A DNA stretch of 64,000 nucleotides, from NCBI RefSeq assembly GCF_011043545.1, contig NZ_JAAKGP010000009.1:1-64000 (forward strand), given 5' to 3'. Position numbers and translations under genes: made by a program. Under the pieces are notes generated by a model. The model was not told the origin of the DNA. It saw nothing but the letters and a program-made list of their open reading frames with translations, and ran no database searches. The stretch's first letter is position 1; each line of letters opens with the position of its first letter. This document shows positions 17,904 through 28,146 of this stretch, in pieces. This DNA is from Rhodobacter sp. SGA-6-6. Its GTDB lineage: Bacteria; Pseudomonadota; Alphaproteobacteria; Rhodobacterales; Rhodobacteraceae.

Positions 17904-19057
17904 GCGCAGAGTTCCAGCAGCAGGCGGTTCAGGACGAGGCGGCCCGTGGGGGTGGCGGCCAGAATGTCGCCATGGCGGGTAAGAAAACCATCCTGAATCA
18001 GGGTGTTGAGCCGGTCTTCCGGCAAGGGCCTGTCCCGCAGCGCCGCGAAGCGGGACAGGTCGCTGCCCTCGGCCAGCCGCAGCGACATCATCAGGTATTC
18101 CACCGCGCGGTCTTCGTCCGACAGCAGTTCCCGCTCGGTCTCGCCATTGCCTTTGGTGGCGGCGGCAAGCCAGGCTTCCGGCGAGCGCAGGGTCGAGGTG
18201 GCAAAGCGGCCATGGGGCAGAGTCAGCCTGCCATGCGCGCCCGGGCCGATGCCGGCATAGTCGCCCATCCGCCAGTAGATCAGGTTGTGCCGGGATTCCG
18301 ATCCCGGTTGGGCATAATTCGAGACTTCATAGGCCAGAAGCCCGGCCTGACGGCACAGGCCCTCGGTCGCCTCATACATCTCGGCTGCCAGGTCCTCGTC
18401 CGGCAGGCCGCGCAGTTTGCCTTCGGCAAAGAGGCGGCCGAAGGCGGTGCCGTCCTCGATGGTCAGCTGATACAGCGACATGTGATCCGGGCCGAGGGAC
18501 AGCAACTGCGCCAGTTCGGCTTGCCAGCCCGCCAAAGTCTGATCCTGCCGGGCGTAGATCAGGTCGCAGGAGACGCGGGGAAAGGTCTCACGGGCCAGCG
18601 CCAGCGCGGCCAGCGCCTCGGCGGCGGAATGCTGGCGGCCGAGGCGGCGCAGATCGGTGTCGTCCAGCGCCTGGATGCCGAGGGAAAGCCGGTTCACGCC
18701 GGCGTCCCGGTAGCCTCGGAAGCGCTCGGCTTCGACGGAAGTCGGGTTGGCTTCCAGCGTGATTTCCACGTCGTTGGACATCGACCAGCGGGCGGCGATG
18801 CGGTCGAGGATGGAGGCGACGAGCGCGGGGTCCATCAGCGAGGGCGTGCCGCCGCCGAAGAAGACGGATTGCACGGCGCGAGGGCCCGTCTCGGCAGCTG
18901 TGCGTTCGATTTCGGAGAAATAGGCCTCGGCCCAGGCGGATTGGTCGACAGACTGGCGAACGTGGCTGTTGAAATCGCAGTAGGGGCATTTCGCCTTGCA
19001 GAACGGCCAGTGGACGTAGACGCCGAAACCGCCGTGCTGCCAGTCCTGCAGTTTCAC
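17900..19057 (-). CDS. hemW: Radical SAM heme chaperone HemW
   Basis: Radical SAM protein of the HemW/HemN-like family, thought to deliver heme. The product is 385 residues. The Fe-S cluster motif CxxxCxxC is C20, C24, C27 (FCKAKCPYC); FFGGGTPS, EANP and GVNRLSLGIQ are further signatures. The GTG start at 19057 lies within a parS palindrome, in a 4-base overlap with the rdgB stop. HemN-specific N-terminal residues are absent, so this is HemW rather than coproporphyrinogen dehydrogenase. Confidence 0.93.
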   Translation of the reverse strand: MKLQDWQHGGFGVYVHWPFCKAKCPYCDFNSHVRQSVDQSAWAEAYFSEIERTAAETGPRAVQSVFFGGGTPSLMDPALVASILDRIAARWSMSNDVEITLEANPTSVEAERFRGYRDAGVNRLSLGIQALDDTDLRRLGRQHSAAEALAALALARETFPRVSCDLIYARQDQTLAGWQAELAQLLSLGPDHMSLYQLTIEDGTAFGRLFAEGKLRGLPDEDLAAEMYEATEGLCRQAGLLAYEVSNYAQPGSESRHNLIYWRMGDYAGIGPGAHGRLTLPHGRFATSTLRSPEAWLAAATKGNGETERELLSDEDRAVEYLMMSLRLAEGSDLSRFAALRDRPLPEDRLNTLIQDGFLTRHGDILAATPTGRLVLNRLLLELCA

Positions 19058-19064
19058 GTGAAAC
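19051..19064. promoter_or_regulatory. parS centromere site 2
   Basis: GTTTCACGTGAAAC, the 14-bp parS core, flanked by A on both sides. On the minus strand it contains both the rdgB stop (TGA) and the hemW start (GTG). It lies about 1.2 kb from parB. Confidence 0.9.
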
Positions 19065-19661
19065 AGGCCTTCAGCAGCGCGTCGACGGCTTTGCCGCGGT
19101 GGCTGATGGCGTTTTTCCGCGCAGCGTCCATTTCGGCAAAAGTTTCAGCGAATCCATCGGGTTGGAACATTGGGTCGTAGCCATGCCCTTCCGCCCCGCG
19201 GCGCGGCCAGACCAACTGGCCGGGAGCGACGCCTTCGAAGATCTCTTCATGCCCGTCCGGCCAGTAAAGCAGCAGCGTGCAGCGGAACTGCGCCCGGCGG
19301 GGGAACGGGGCTTTGGCCTCTTCCAGCAAGGCCCACGTCTTCTCCATCGCCAGGCCGAAGTCGCGGCCCTGCGGGGTGAAGGCCCAGTCGGCGGTGTAGA
19401 CGCCGGGCGCGCCGTCCAGCGCATCGACTGTCAGGCCGGAATCGTCGGCGAGCGCCGGCAGGCAGGAGGCCAGAGCGGCGGCCTTGGCCTTGATTCGGGC
19501 GTTGCCGATGAACGTGCTCTCGGTCTCCTCCGGCTCCGGCAGGCTTAGGTCGGCGGCTGAGACGCAGGCGACATTCAGCGGCGCCAGCAGGGCGGAGAAT
19601 TCCTCCAGCTTGCCCCTGTTGTGGCTGGCGATGACCAGCCTGTCGCCGGTGAACTTCCGGG

Positions 19662-19665
<4 letters not shown>
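19054..19665 (-). CDS. rdgB: XTP/dITP diphosphatase RdgB
   Basis: Hydrolyses non-canonical purine nucleoside triphosphates. The product is 203 residues. [13 protein letters not shown] is the N-terminal substrate motif, [10 protein letters not shown] and [16 protein letters not shown] follow, and the C-terminal [18 protein letters not shown] is the RdgB signature. The start overlaps the rph stop by ATGA. Confidence 0.95.
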
Positions 19666-20375
<710 letters not shown>

Positions 20376-20436
20376 GGTCTGTCCTTTCGATACTCGCGGC
20401 CAGATAGTCCTTGCCGTGCCGGTCCTGCAACCCCGA

Positions 20437-20465
20437 TTGACGATTGCCGCGCCGCACCCTTTATT
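20437..20465 (+). promoter_or_regulatory. Likely hrcA promoter
   Basis: TTGACG (20437-20442), 17 bases, TTTATT (20460-20465). It points to a transcription start within a base or two of the ATG at 20473, so the mRNA would be leaderless if that ATG is used. Confidence 0.45.
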
Positions 20466-20472
20466 CACCCCT

Positions 20473-21540
20473 ATGGAAAAGGGCTCCAGACTGCTGGCAG
20501 ACATGACCGAACGCTCGCGCGAGGTGTTCCGGCGGGTGGTCGAGGGCTATCTGGACACCGGAGAGCCGGTGGGATCGCGCACCCTGACCCGGACGATGAG
20601 CGAACAGGTCTCGGCCGCTACGATCCGCAACGTGATGCAGGACCTGGAATATCTGGGGCTGCTGGACAGCCCCCATGTCTCGGCCGGGCGGGTGCCGACG
20701 CAGGCGGGGCTGCGGCTGTTCGTGGACGGGTTCCTGGAGACCGCCAGTCCGGCGGCACCGGACCGCGAGCGGATCGACGCCACCCTGGGCGGCAACGACC
20801 AAGATGTCTCGGCGATGCTGGACCATATCGGCACCGCGCTGTCGACGATCACCCGCGGGGCCAGCATCGTGCTGGCGCCCAAGACCGAGGCGCCGATCCG
20901 CCATATCGAATTCGTCAGCCTGGCGCCGGACCGGGCGCTGGTGGTGCTGGTCTTCGCCGACGGACAGGTGGAGAACCGGCTGTTCCGCCCGCCGCCAGGG
21001 CAGACGCCTTCGTCGATGCGCGAGGCGGCGAATTTCCTGAACGCGCTGGCCGAGGGGCGGACGATGGCCGAACTGCGCCGGATCATGGGGGCCGAGATCG
21101 CCCGCCGCCGGCAGGAGATCGATTCGCTGGCGCGGGAGCTGGTGGAAAGCGGCCTCGCCGTCTGGGAAAACGCCGGGCAAAGCCAGGAGCGGCTGATCGT
21201 CCGCGGCCGGGCGAACCTGCTGGACGCGCAGGCGGACACCGATGTCGACCGCATCCGCAGCCTGTTCGACGACCTCGAACGCAAGCGGGACATCGCCGAA
21301 TTCCTCGATCTGGCCGAGGAAGGCGAAGGCGTGCGCATTTTCATCGGCTCGGAGAACAAACTCTTCTCACTTTCGGGTTCCTCTCTGGTGGTTTCTCCCT
21401 ATATGAACGCTGACCGCAAGATCATCGGTGCGGTCGGCGTGATCGGACCGACGCGGCTGAACTATGGCCGGGTCGTCCCCATCGTCGACTACACCGCCCA
21501 GCTTGTCGGACGGCTGGTCGCGGATCGCGGCCGGGTGTGA
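20473..21540 (+). CDS. hrcA: Heat-inducible transcription repressor HrcA
   Basis: Winged-helix repressor of heat-shock genes that binds CIRCE elements. The product is 355 residues from the ATG at 20473; MTERSREVF at 20503 is a second possible start. [25 protein letters not shown] is the DNA-binding N-terminus, [18 protein letters not shown] the recognition region, and [17 protein letters not shown] a family signature. No CIRCE element was seen in the window. grpE follows 18 bases downstream. Confidence 0.95.
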   Translation: MEKGSRLLADMTERSREVFRRVVEGYLDTGEPVGSRTLTRTMSEQVSAATIRNVMQDLEYLGLLDSPHVSAGRVPTQAGLRLFVDGFLETASPAAPDRERIDATLGGNDQDVSAMLDHIGTALSTITRGASIVLAPKTEAPIRHIEFVSLAPDRALVVLVFADGQVENRLFRPPPGQTPSSMREAANFLNALAEGRTMAELRRIMGAEIARRRQEIDSLARELVESGLAVWENAGQSQERLIVRGRANLLDAQADTDVDRIRSLFDDLERKRDIAEFLDLAEEGEGVRIFIGSENKLFSLSGSSLVVSPYMNADRKIIGAVGVIGPTRLNYGRVVPIVDYTAQLVGRLVADRGRV

Positions 21541-21558
21541 GGCGAAAGAGGTGGAAGC

Positions 21559-22101
21559 ATGACGAAGGACCAGGCGGCGGCACAGGATGCCGATCTTCCC
21601 GATCTGGAGGAATTCATCGACGGCCCCGAGGGGCTGGACGAGATCGAGGGCCTGAAGGCCGAGCGCGACGAGTTCCGCGACAAGTTCATGCGTGCGTTGG
21701 CCGATGCCGAGAACGCGCGCAAGCGCGCCGATCGCGACCGGCGCGAGGCCGAGCAATACGGCAGCACGCGGCTGGCCCGCGACCTGCTGCCGGTCTACGA
21801 CAACCTGAACCGCGCTTTGCAGGCGATCCCGGACGAAAGCCGCGCGGCTTCTGCTGCGCTGATCGAGGGGGTGGAGCTGACGCTGCGCGAGCTGACCAAC
21901 GTGATGGACAAGCACGGGGTCAAGGCGGTGTCGCCCGCCGTCGGCGACCAGTTCGACCCGCAGCTGCACGAGGCGATGTTCGAGGCGCCGCTGCCGGGCA
22001 CCAAGGCCGGGCAGATCATCCAGGTGATGTCCGAGGGCTTCCTGCTGCACGACCGCCTGCTGCGGCCGGCGCAGGTGGGGGTGTCCTCGAACCCGGGCTG
22101 A
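21559..22101 (+). CDS. grpE: Nucleotide exchange factor GrpE
   Basis: Cochaperone that releases ADP from DnaK. The product is 180 residues: an acidic N-terminus, a long helix (about 30-80) with KFMRALADAENARKRADRD, then the beta domain ending HEAMFEAPLPGTKAGQIIQVMSEGF LLHDRLLRPAQVGVS. GAGGTGGAAG precedes the ATG. It is followed by the Rhodobacterales-type repeat, then convergent mutS. Confidence 0.96.
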   Translation: MTKDQAAAQDADLPDLEEFIDGPEGLDEIEGLKAERDEFRDKFMRALADAENARKRADRDRREAEQYGSTRLARDLLPVYDNLNRALQAIPDESRAASAALIEGVELTLRELTNVMDKHGVKAVSPAVGDQFDPQLHEAMFEAPLPGTKAGQIIQVMSEGFLLHDRLLRPAQVGVSSNPG

Positions 22102-22119
22102 GGCTCTTGCAGCCGGCCG

Positions 22120-22170
22120 CCGGGGGCTGTCTGCCCCGGACCCCCGAGAGTATTTTCGCCAAGATGAAGG
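22120..22170. repeat. Rhodobacterales-type intergenic repeat with hairpin
   Basis: A CCGGGG / CCCCGG stem (22120-22125 and 22134-22139) is followed by a GAGTATTTTCGCCAAGATGA stretch (22147-22166). A closely similar element is, as I recall, dispersed in intergenic regions of many Rhodobacter and Paracoccus relatives. It fills the gap between convergent grpE and mutS and may serve as a terminator or RNA-end element. Confidence 0.6.
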
Positions 22171-22182
22171 GGCTGCGGGGCG

Positions 22183-24807
22183 CTAGCTCAGCAGCCCTTT
22201 CAATTCGTAGAGCAGCTTGAGCGCCTCCATCGGCGTCATCTCGTCCGGGTGGGCGGCGCGGAGGCGGTCTTCCAGTTCCGAAAGTTTCTGCGGCTTCGAC
22301 GGCGGCGCTGTGGGGGCGGCGCGGAACAGCGGCAGATCGTCGATCAGCGCCGAGGGCTTGGCGCCGTCGCGGTCGCCCTTCTCCAGCGCCTCCAGCACCA
22401 CCTTGGCGCGGTCCACCACCGCCGGGGGTAGCCCGGCGAGGCGGGCGACCTGCACGCCATAGCTGCGGTCGGCGGCGCCCTTCCTGACCTCGTGCAGGAA
22501 GATCACCTCGCCGTCCCATTCCTTCACGCTGACGGTGGCGTTCTCCACCCCCTTCAGCTTGCCGGCCAGCGCCGTCATCTCGTGATAATGGGTGGCGAAC
22601 AGCGCCCGGCAGCGGTTCTGCCCATGCAGGTGTTCCAGCGTGGCCCAGGCGATGGAAAGCCCGTCCCAGGTGGCGGTGCCGCGGCCGATCTCGTCCAGGA
22701 TCACCAGCGCGCGGTCGTCGGCCTGGTTCAGGATGGCGGCGGTTTCCACCATTTCCACCATGAAGGTGGAGCGGCCGCGGGCCAGGTCGTCGGAGGCGCC
22801 GACGCGGGAGAAGATCTGGGAGACCAGACCGATGCGGGCCCTACGGGCGGGCACAAAGCTGCCGGCCTGCGCCAGCAGGGCGATCAGCGCGTTCTGCCGC
22901 AGGAAGGTGGATTTGCCGGCCATGTTCGGCCCGGTCAGCAGCCAGAGCGCGGGGGTCTCGCCCTCGGTCAGGCGGCAGTCGTTGGCGACGAAAGGCTCGC
23001 CGCTGCGGCGCAGGGCGCGTTCAACCACCGGATGGCGGCCGCCTTCGACGACGAAAGCGCGGCTGTCGTCCACCTGCGGCTCGGCCCAGTCCTCGGAGGC
23101 GGCGAGATCGGCAAAGGCGGCGGCAAGGTCGGCCTCGGCCAGGGCGCGGGCGGCGGCGGCGATCGGGCCGGCACAGTCGAGCACGGCCTGTTTCAGGCCG
23201 TCATAGTGACGCTTTTCGATCTCCAGCGCGTGGTTGCCGGCGTTCAGGATCCGGGTTTCCAGCTCGCTGAGCGCCAGCGTGGTGAAGCGGACCTGCCCGG
23301 CGGTGGTCTGGCGGTGGATGAACAGCTCGGGCTTCGCCCGCAGGCGTTCCTCGTGGGTGGTGGTGACCTCGATGAAATAACCCAGCACATTGTTGTGCTT
23401 GATCTTGAGGCCCTGCACCCCGGCGGCCTCGGCATATTCCGCCTGCATCCGGCCGATCACGCCGCGGCCCTCGTCGCGCAGCGCCCGGGTTTCGTCGAGT
23501 TCGGCGTCGAAGCCCGGGGCGATGAAGCCGCCGTCGCGGGACAGGAGCGGCGGCTCGGCCACCAGCGCCTGATCCAGCAGGTCGACCAGCGCGGCATGGC
23601 CGACCAGCGCCTTCGCCGCCTCGGCCAGCAGCGGCGGGGTGCCGGCCAGCATTGCAGAGACGGTTTCGGCCTGGGTCAGCCCGGCGCGGATCGCCGCCAG
23701 GTCGCGTGGCCCGGCGCGGTCCAGCGCCAGGCGGGACAGCGCACGGTCCATGTCGGGAACGCGGCGCAGCGCTTCGCGCAGGTCGTGGCGGAGACGGCTT
23801 TGCTCCAGCAGGAAGCGGATGCATTCCAGACGGGCGTGGATGGTGGCCAGGTCGCGGGAAGGCGCCGAGAGCCGGCGTTCCAGCAGCCGCGCGCCGGCGG
23901 CCGTCACCGTGCGGTCCACCGCCGCCAGCAGCGAATTCTCGCGGCCGCCTTGCAGGGAGGCGGTGATTTCCAGGTTCCGCCGCGTCGCCGCGTCGATCTG
24001 CACCGTGCCGCCGGCGGCTTCCTTCACCGGCGGGCGCAGCAGCGGCAGCTTGCCGCGTTGGGTCAGGTCCAGGTAATCGACCAGCGCGCCCATGGCCGAC
24101 AGCTCCGCCCGGTCGAAGCTGCCGAAGCCTTCCAGCGACCCCACCTTGAACAGGCCGCAGAGCCGCTTCTCCGCCCCGGCGGAATCGAAGGAGGACCGGG
24201 CCAGTGGCGTTGCCGCCGCGCCGGATTCGGTGACCAATCCGGCCAGATCGCGGTCGCGCGCCTCGGACAGCAGCACCTCGCGCGGGGACAGCCGGGCCAG
24301 TTCCGGCCCCAGCCGGGGCAGGGGGCAGGGCATCACCCGGAACTCTCCGGTGGAGATGTCGGCCCAGGCCAAGGCGCCCTCGTCCCGCACCTCGGCGAAG
24401 GCGCAGAGGAAGTTGTGGCGGCGGGCTTCCAGCAGCGAATCCTCGGTCAGCGTGCCGGGAGTGACCAGCCGCACCACGTCGCGCTTCACCACCGACTTCG
24501 AGCCGCGCTTCTTCGCCTCGGCCGGGTCCTCCAGCTGCTCGGCGATGGCGACGCGAAAGCCCTTGCGGATCAGCGTCAGCAGATAGCCCTCGGCCGCATG
24601 GACCGGCACGCCGCACATCGGGATCGGCTCGCCAAGGTGAAACCCGCGCTTGGTCAGCGCGATGTCCAGCGCCTCGGCGGCGGCCAGGGCATCCCCGAAG
24701 AACATCTCGTAGAAATCGCCCATCCGGTAGAACAGCAGCGCCCCCGGGTTCTGCGCCCTGATCTCCAGATATTGCGCCATCATCGGCGTAACGGCGTCGT
24801 CGGTCAT
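22183..24807 (-). CDS. mutS: DNA mismatch repair protein MutS
   Basis: Mismatch-recognition ATPase of 874 residues. The mismatch-binding motif FYE is at 32-34 (MGDFYEMF). The clamp and lever domains fill the middle. GPNMAGKST at 626-634 is Walker [16 protein letters not shown] is Walker B with the signature, and FATHYHEM follows. The C-terminal ~80 residues are Pro-rich, then end in [14 protein letters not shown], the dimer or tetramer helix. mutL is not in the window. Confidence 0.97.
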   Translation of the reverse strand: MTDDAVTPMMAQYLEIRAQNPGALLFYRMGDFYEMFFGDALAAAEALDIALTKRGFHLGEPIPMCGVPVHAAEGYLLTLIRKGFRVAIAEQLEDPAEAKKRGSKSVVKRDVVRLVTPGTLTEDSLLEARRHNFLCAFAEVRDEGALAWADISTGEFRVMPCPLPRLGPELARLSPREVLLSEARDRDLAGLVTESGAAATPLARSSFDSAGAEKRLCGLFKVGSLEGFGSFDRAELSAMGALVDYLDLTQRGKLPLLRPPVKEAAGGTVQIDAATRRNLEITASLQGGRENSLLAAVDRTVTAAGARLLERRLSAPSRDLATIHARLECIRFLLEQSRLRHDLREALRRVPDMDRALSRLALDRAGPRDLAAIRAGLTQAETVSAMLAGTPPLLAEAAKALVGHAALVDLLDQALVAEPPLLSRDGGFIAPGFDAELDETRALRDEGRGVIGRMQAEYAEAAGVQGLKIKHNNVLGYFIEVTTTHEERLRAKPELFIHRQTTAGQVRFTTLALSELETRILNAGNHALEIEKRHYDGLKQAVLDCAGPIAAAARALAEADLAAAFADLAASEDWAEPQVDDSRAFVVEGGRHPVVERALRRSGEPFVANDCRLTEGETPALWLLTGPNMAGKSTFLRQNALIALLAQAGSFVPARRARIGLVSQIFSRVGASDDLARGRSTFMVEMVETAAILNQADDRALVILDEIGRGTATWDGLSIAWATLEHLHGQNRCRALFATHYHEMTALAGKLKGVENATVSVKEWDGEVIFLHEVRKGAADRSYGVQVARLAGLPPAVVDRAKVVLEALEKGDRDGAKPSALIDDLPLFRAAPTAPPSKPQKLSELEDRLRAAHPDEMTPMEALKLLYELKGLLS

Positions 24808-24830
24808 GCGGCCCCCTGCGGTCTGGCCAG

Positions 24831-24859
24831 ACCCTACAAAAGCGCATTGTCAGCCGCAA
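24831..24859 (-). promoter_or_regulatory. Likely mutS promoter
   Basis: Read on the minus strand, TTGCGG (24859-24854), 17 bases, TAGGGT (24836-24831), about 24 bases before the mutS ATG. On the plus strand TTTTCA (24866-24871), 17 bases, TATGAG (24889-24894) could serve maeB. Confidence 0.4.
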
Positions 24860-24924
24860 ACAGGCTTTTCAGGCTGCGGGCCCGGGTCTATGAGCCAAGG
24901 GCTTGCAAACAGGATGGCCCCCTG

Positions 24925-27180
24925 ATGACCCGCACGAAAATCACGCCCGAAGAAGCGCTTGCCTACCATCTGGAGCCCCGGCCGGGGAAATACGACGTGG
25001 TCGCCTCGACCCCGATGGCGACGCAGCGCGACCTGTCGCTGGCTTACAGCCCCGGCGTCGCGGTGCCGGTGCAGGCCATCGCCGACGATCCCTCCACCGC
25101 CTACGACTATACGGTCAAGGGCAACATGGTGGCGGTGATCTCGAACGGGACGGCGATCCTGGGGATGGGGAACCTGGGGGCGCTGGCCTCGAAGCCGGTG
25201 ATGGAAGGCAAGGCGGTGCTGTTCAAGCGCTTCGCCGACGTCAATGCCATCGACATCGAGCTGGACAGCGAGGATGCGGACGAGATCATCAAGGCGGTCA
25301 GCCTGATGGGGCCGACCTTCGGCGGCATCAACCTCGAGGACATCAAGGCGCCGGAGTGCTTCATCATCGAGAGCCGGCTGAAGGAGATCATGGACATCCC
25401 GGTGTTCCATGACGACCAGCACGGCACCGCGGTGATCTGCGCCGCCGGGCTGATCAACGCGCTGGAACTGTCGGGCAAGAAGATCGAGGACTGCCGGATC
25501 GTGCTGAACGGCGCCGGGGCCGCGGGGATCGCCTGCCTGGAGCTGATCAAGACCATGGGCGCGCGGCACGAGAACTGCATCATGTGCGACACCAAGGGGG
25601 TGATCTGGCAAGGCCGGACCGAGGGGATGAACCAGTGGAAATCGGCCCATGCGGTGAAGACCGAGTTGCGCACGCTGGAAGAGGCGATGGCGGGGGCGGA
25701 CGTCTTCCTGGGAGTCAGTGCCAAGGGGGCGGTGACGCCGGAAATGGTCTCGATCATGGCGGAAAACCCGGTGATCTTCGCCATGGCAAACCCGGACCCC
25801 GAGATCACGCCGGAGGAGGCTCATGCCGTGCGGCCCGATGCCATCGTGGCGACCGGGCGGTCGGACTACCCGAACCAGGTCAACAACGTCCTCGGCTTCC
25901 CCTATCTGTTCCGGGGCGCGCTGGACATCCACGCCCGGGCGATCAACGACGAGATGAAGCTGGCCTGCGCCCGGGCGCTGGCAACGCTGGCGCGCGAGGA
26001 TGTGCCGGATGAGGTGGCGATGGCCTATGGCCGGAAACTCTCCTTCGGGCGCGACTACATCATCCCGACGCCCTTCGACCCGCGGCTGATCTATGTAATC
26101 CCGCCGGCGGTGGCGAAGGCGGGGATGGACACCGGCGTCGCCCGCCGGCCGATCATCGACATGAAGGCCTACGAGGCCGGGCTGAAGGCGCGGATGGACC
26201 CGACCGCCAGCATTCTGCAAGGTGTCCATGCCCGCGCAAGGCAGGCGCAGGCGCGGATGATCTTCGCCGAGGGCGACGACACCCGGGTGCTGCGGGCGGC
26301 GGTGGCCTATCAGCGCAGCGGTCTGGGCAAGGCGCTGGTGGTGGGGCGCGAGGCCGACGTGAAGGAGAAGCTGGATGCCGCCGGCCTGGCCGATGCGGTG
26401 CGCGAGCTGGAGGTGGTGAATGCCGCCAACACCCGGCATCTGGAGGTCTACAAGGATTTCCTCTACGCCCGGTTGCAGCGGCAGGGCCATGACCGGCAGG
26501 ACGTGCATCGGCTGGCCTCGCGCGACCGCCACGTCTTCGCCGCGCTGATGCTGGCGCATGGCCATGGCGACGGGCTGGTGACCGGGGCGACGCGGAAGTC
26601 GGCGCATGTGCTGAACCTGATCAACACCGTCTTCGACGCCTCGGCCGCCGATGGTGCGGTGGGGGTGACGGCGCTTCTGCACAAGGGGAGGATCGTGCTG
26701 ATCGCCGACACGCTGGTGCATGAATGGCCCGAGGAAGAGGACCTTGCCACCATCGCCATCCGCGCCGCCGGGGTGGCGCGCAACCTCGGCCTCGACCCGC
26801 GGGTGGCCTTCGTCAGCTTCTCGACCTTCGGCTATCCGGTCAGCGAGCGGGCGACCAAGATGCACCGGGCGCCAGCCGTGCTGGACCGGATGAAGGTGGA
26901 TTTCGAATACGAAGGCGAGATGACGGTGGACGTGGCGCTGAACCCCGACCAGATGAAGCACTATCCCTTCAGCCGCCTGACCGGCCCGGCCAATATCCTG
27001 GTGGTGCCGGCGCGGCATTCGGCCTCGATCTCGGTCAAGCTGATGCAGGAGATGGCGGGCGCCACCGTGATCGGGCCGATCCTGACCGGGGTGAAGAAGC
27101 CGATCCAGATCTGCTCGACCAATGCCACGGTGAACGACATCCTGAACATGGCGGTGATGGCGGCCTGCCGGATGGGGTGA
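24925..27180 (+). CDS. maeB: NADP-dependent malic enzyme (malic-PTA fusion)
   Basis: Oxidative decarboxylation of malate to pyruvate. The product is 751 residues in two parts. The N-terminal malic domain (about 1-430) has SPGVAVPVQAIADDP, GNMVAVISNGTAILGMGNLG, VFHDDQHGTAVI and the Rossmann loop LNGAGAAGIACLELI. The C-terminal ~320 residues are a phosphotransacetylase-like domain (RMIFAEGDDTRVLRAA, VTGATRKSAHVLN, AKL-type VSFSTFGYP), usually regulatory. The ATG at 24925 has AGGATGG upstream. Divergent from mutS. Confidence 0.95.
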   Translation: MTRTKITPEEALAYHLEPRPGKYDVVASTPMATQRDLSLAYSPGVAVPVQAIADDPSTAYDYTVKGNMVAVISNGTAILGMGNLGALASKPVMEGKAVLFKRFADVNAIDIELDSEDADEIIKAVSLMGPTFGGINLEDIKAPECFIIESRLKEIMDIPVFHDDQHGTAVICAAGLINALELSGKKIEDCRIVLNGAGAAGIACLELIKTMGARHENCIMCDTKGVIWQGRTEGMNQWKSAHAVKTELRTLEEAMAGADVFLGVSAKGAVTPEMVSIMAENPVIFAMANPDPEITPEEAHAVRPDAIVATGRSDYPNQVNNVLGFPYLFRGALDIHARAINDEMKLACARALATLAREDVPDEVAMAYGRKLSFGRDYIIPTPFDPRLIYVIPPAVAKAGMDTGVARRPIIDMKAYEAGLKARMDPTASILQGVHARARQAQARMIFAEGDDTRVLRAAVAYQRSGLGKALVVGREADVKEKLDAAGLADAVRELEVVNAANTRHLEVYKDFLYARLQRQGHDRQDVHRLASRDRHVFAALMLAHGHGDGLVTGATRKSAHVLNLINTVFDASAADGAVGVTALLHKGRIVLIADTLVHEWPEEEDLATIAIRAAGVARNLGLDPRVAFVSFSTFGYPVSERATKMHRAPAVLDRMKVDFEYEGEMTVDVALNPDQMKHYPFSRLTGPANILVVPARHSASISVKLMQEMAGATVIGPILTGVKKPIQICSTNATVNDILNMAVMAACRMG

Positions 27181-27214
27181 CGCGGGGCCTTCCCCTTTCG
27201 CCGCCCGCGGCCTA

Positions 27215-27238
27215 GCCTCCGGCGAAACAGCCGGAGGC
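27215..27238 (+). promoter_or_regulatory. Inverted repeat covering the aminotransferase Shine-Dalgarno
   Basis: GCCTCCGGC (27215-27223), six-base loop GAAACA, GCCGGAGGC (27230-27238). The right arm contains GGAGG at 27233-27237, six bases before the ATG at 27244. As RNA it would be a 9-bp stem hiding the ribosome-binding site; as DNA it could be an operator. A TAGCCT at 27213-27218 could be a -10 box, so which applies is open. Confidence 0.5.
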
Positions 27239-27243
27239 CCGCC

Positions 27244-28143
27244 ATGACCGACCATGTTTCCACCCACCAGGCCGAGGAGGATGCCCGCAACGAGGACATC
27301 CTGATCTGGGTCGACGGCGCGTTGAAGCCGAAGGCGCAGGCGGTGGTCTCGGTCTACGATTCCGGCTTCATGCTGGGCGACGGGGTGTGGGAGGGGATCA
27401 GGCTCTACAACGGGCGCTGGTCCTTCATCGACGAGCATATCGACCGGCTGTTCGAGGCGGCGAAGGCCATCGACCTGGACATCGGCTGCAGCCGGAACGA
27501 GGTGATTTCCGCCGTGCTGGAGACGCAGAAGGCCAATGGCATGGTGACGGATGCCCATTGCCGGCTGATGGTCACGCGGGGGGTGAAGACCCGGCCGTTC
27601 CAGCATCCGCGGCTGTCGCAGCAGGGGCCGACCATGGTGATCATCATGGAACATTCGCGGCCGAAGATCCCGCGCCCCATTGCCCTGGCCACCGTGCCGC
27701 ACCTGCGCGGCCTGCCGATGACGCAGGACCCGAAGCTGAACAGCCACTCCAAGCTGAACTGCATCCTGGCCTGCATCGCGGCGCAGAAGGCCGGCGCGGA
27801 CGAGGCGCTGATGCTGGACGTGCATGGTTTCGTGAACACCACCAACGCCTGCAACTTCTTCATCGTCCGCAAGGGCGAGGTCTGGACCAGCACCGGCGAC
27901 TACTGCATGAACGGCATCACCCGTCAGAAGGTGATCGACCTCTGCCGCGCCAACGGCATCCCGGTGTTCCAGCGCAACTTCAGCCTGGTCGACACCTACG
28001 GCGCCGACGAGGCCTTCCTGACCGGCACCTTCGGCGCGCAGACCCCGGTGGGCAGCATCGACGGCCGGCAGATCGGCAGCGGCCAGATGGGGCCGGTGAC
28101 GGAGCGGCTGCGCGGGCTTTACAAGCAGCTGGTCGGGGCCTGA
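27244..28143 (+). CDS. Class IV (branched-chain/D-amino-acid type) aminotransferase
   Basis: PLP-dependent transaminase of fold type IV; 299 residues. VSVYDSGFMLGDGVWEGIRLY is the N-terminal IlvE-like signature. The Schiff-base lysine is probably K170 in NSHSKLNCILA, and DEALMLDVHGFVNTTNACNFFIV and NGITRQKVIDLC line the cofactor site. The exact substrate (branched-chain, D-amino acid or aminodeoxychorismate-type) cannot be told. A sulfotransferase-like gene starts 3 bases downstream, suggesting a joint pathway. Confidence 0.85.
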   Translation: MTDHVSTHQAEEDARNEDILIWVDGALKPKAQAVVSVYDSGFMLGDGVWEGIRLYNGRWSFIDEHIDRLFEAAKAIDLDIGCSRNEVISAVLETQKANGMVTDAHCRLMVTRGVKTRPFQHPRLSQQGPTMVIIMEHSRPKIPRPIALATVPHLRGLPMTQDPKLNSHSKLNCILACIAAQKAGADEALMLDVHGFVNTTNACNFFIVRKGEVWTSTGDYCMNGITRQKVIDLCRANGIPVFQRNFSLVDTYGADEAFLTGTFGAQTPVGSIDGRQIGSGQMGPVTERLRGLYKQLVGA

Positions 28144-28146
28144 GCC

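Noticed and set aside
22492-24924. Very long open frame on the plus strand opposite mutS, running into maeB
   Set aside because: High-GC antisense artefact; the sequence is Gly/Gln/Arg-rich and low in complexity, while mutS on the other strand is clearly real. It simply joins the maeB frame.
24914-24925. ATG-GCC-CCC-TGA mini-ORF overlapping the maeB start
   Set aside because: The ATG is within the AGGATGG ribosome-binding site of maeB; three codons with no own Shine-Dalgarno is best explained by chance.
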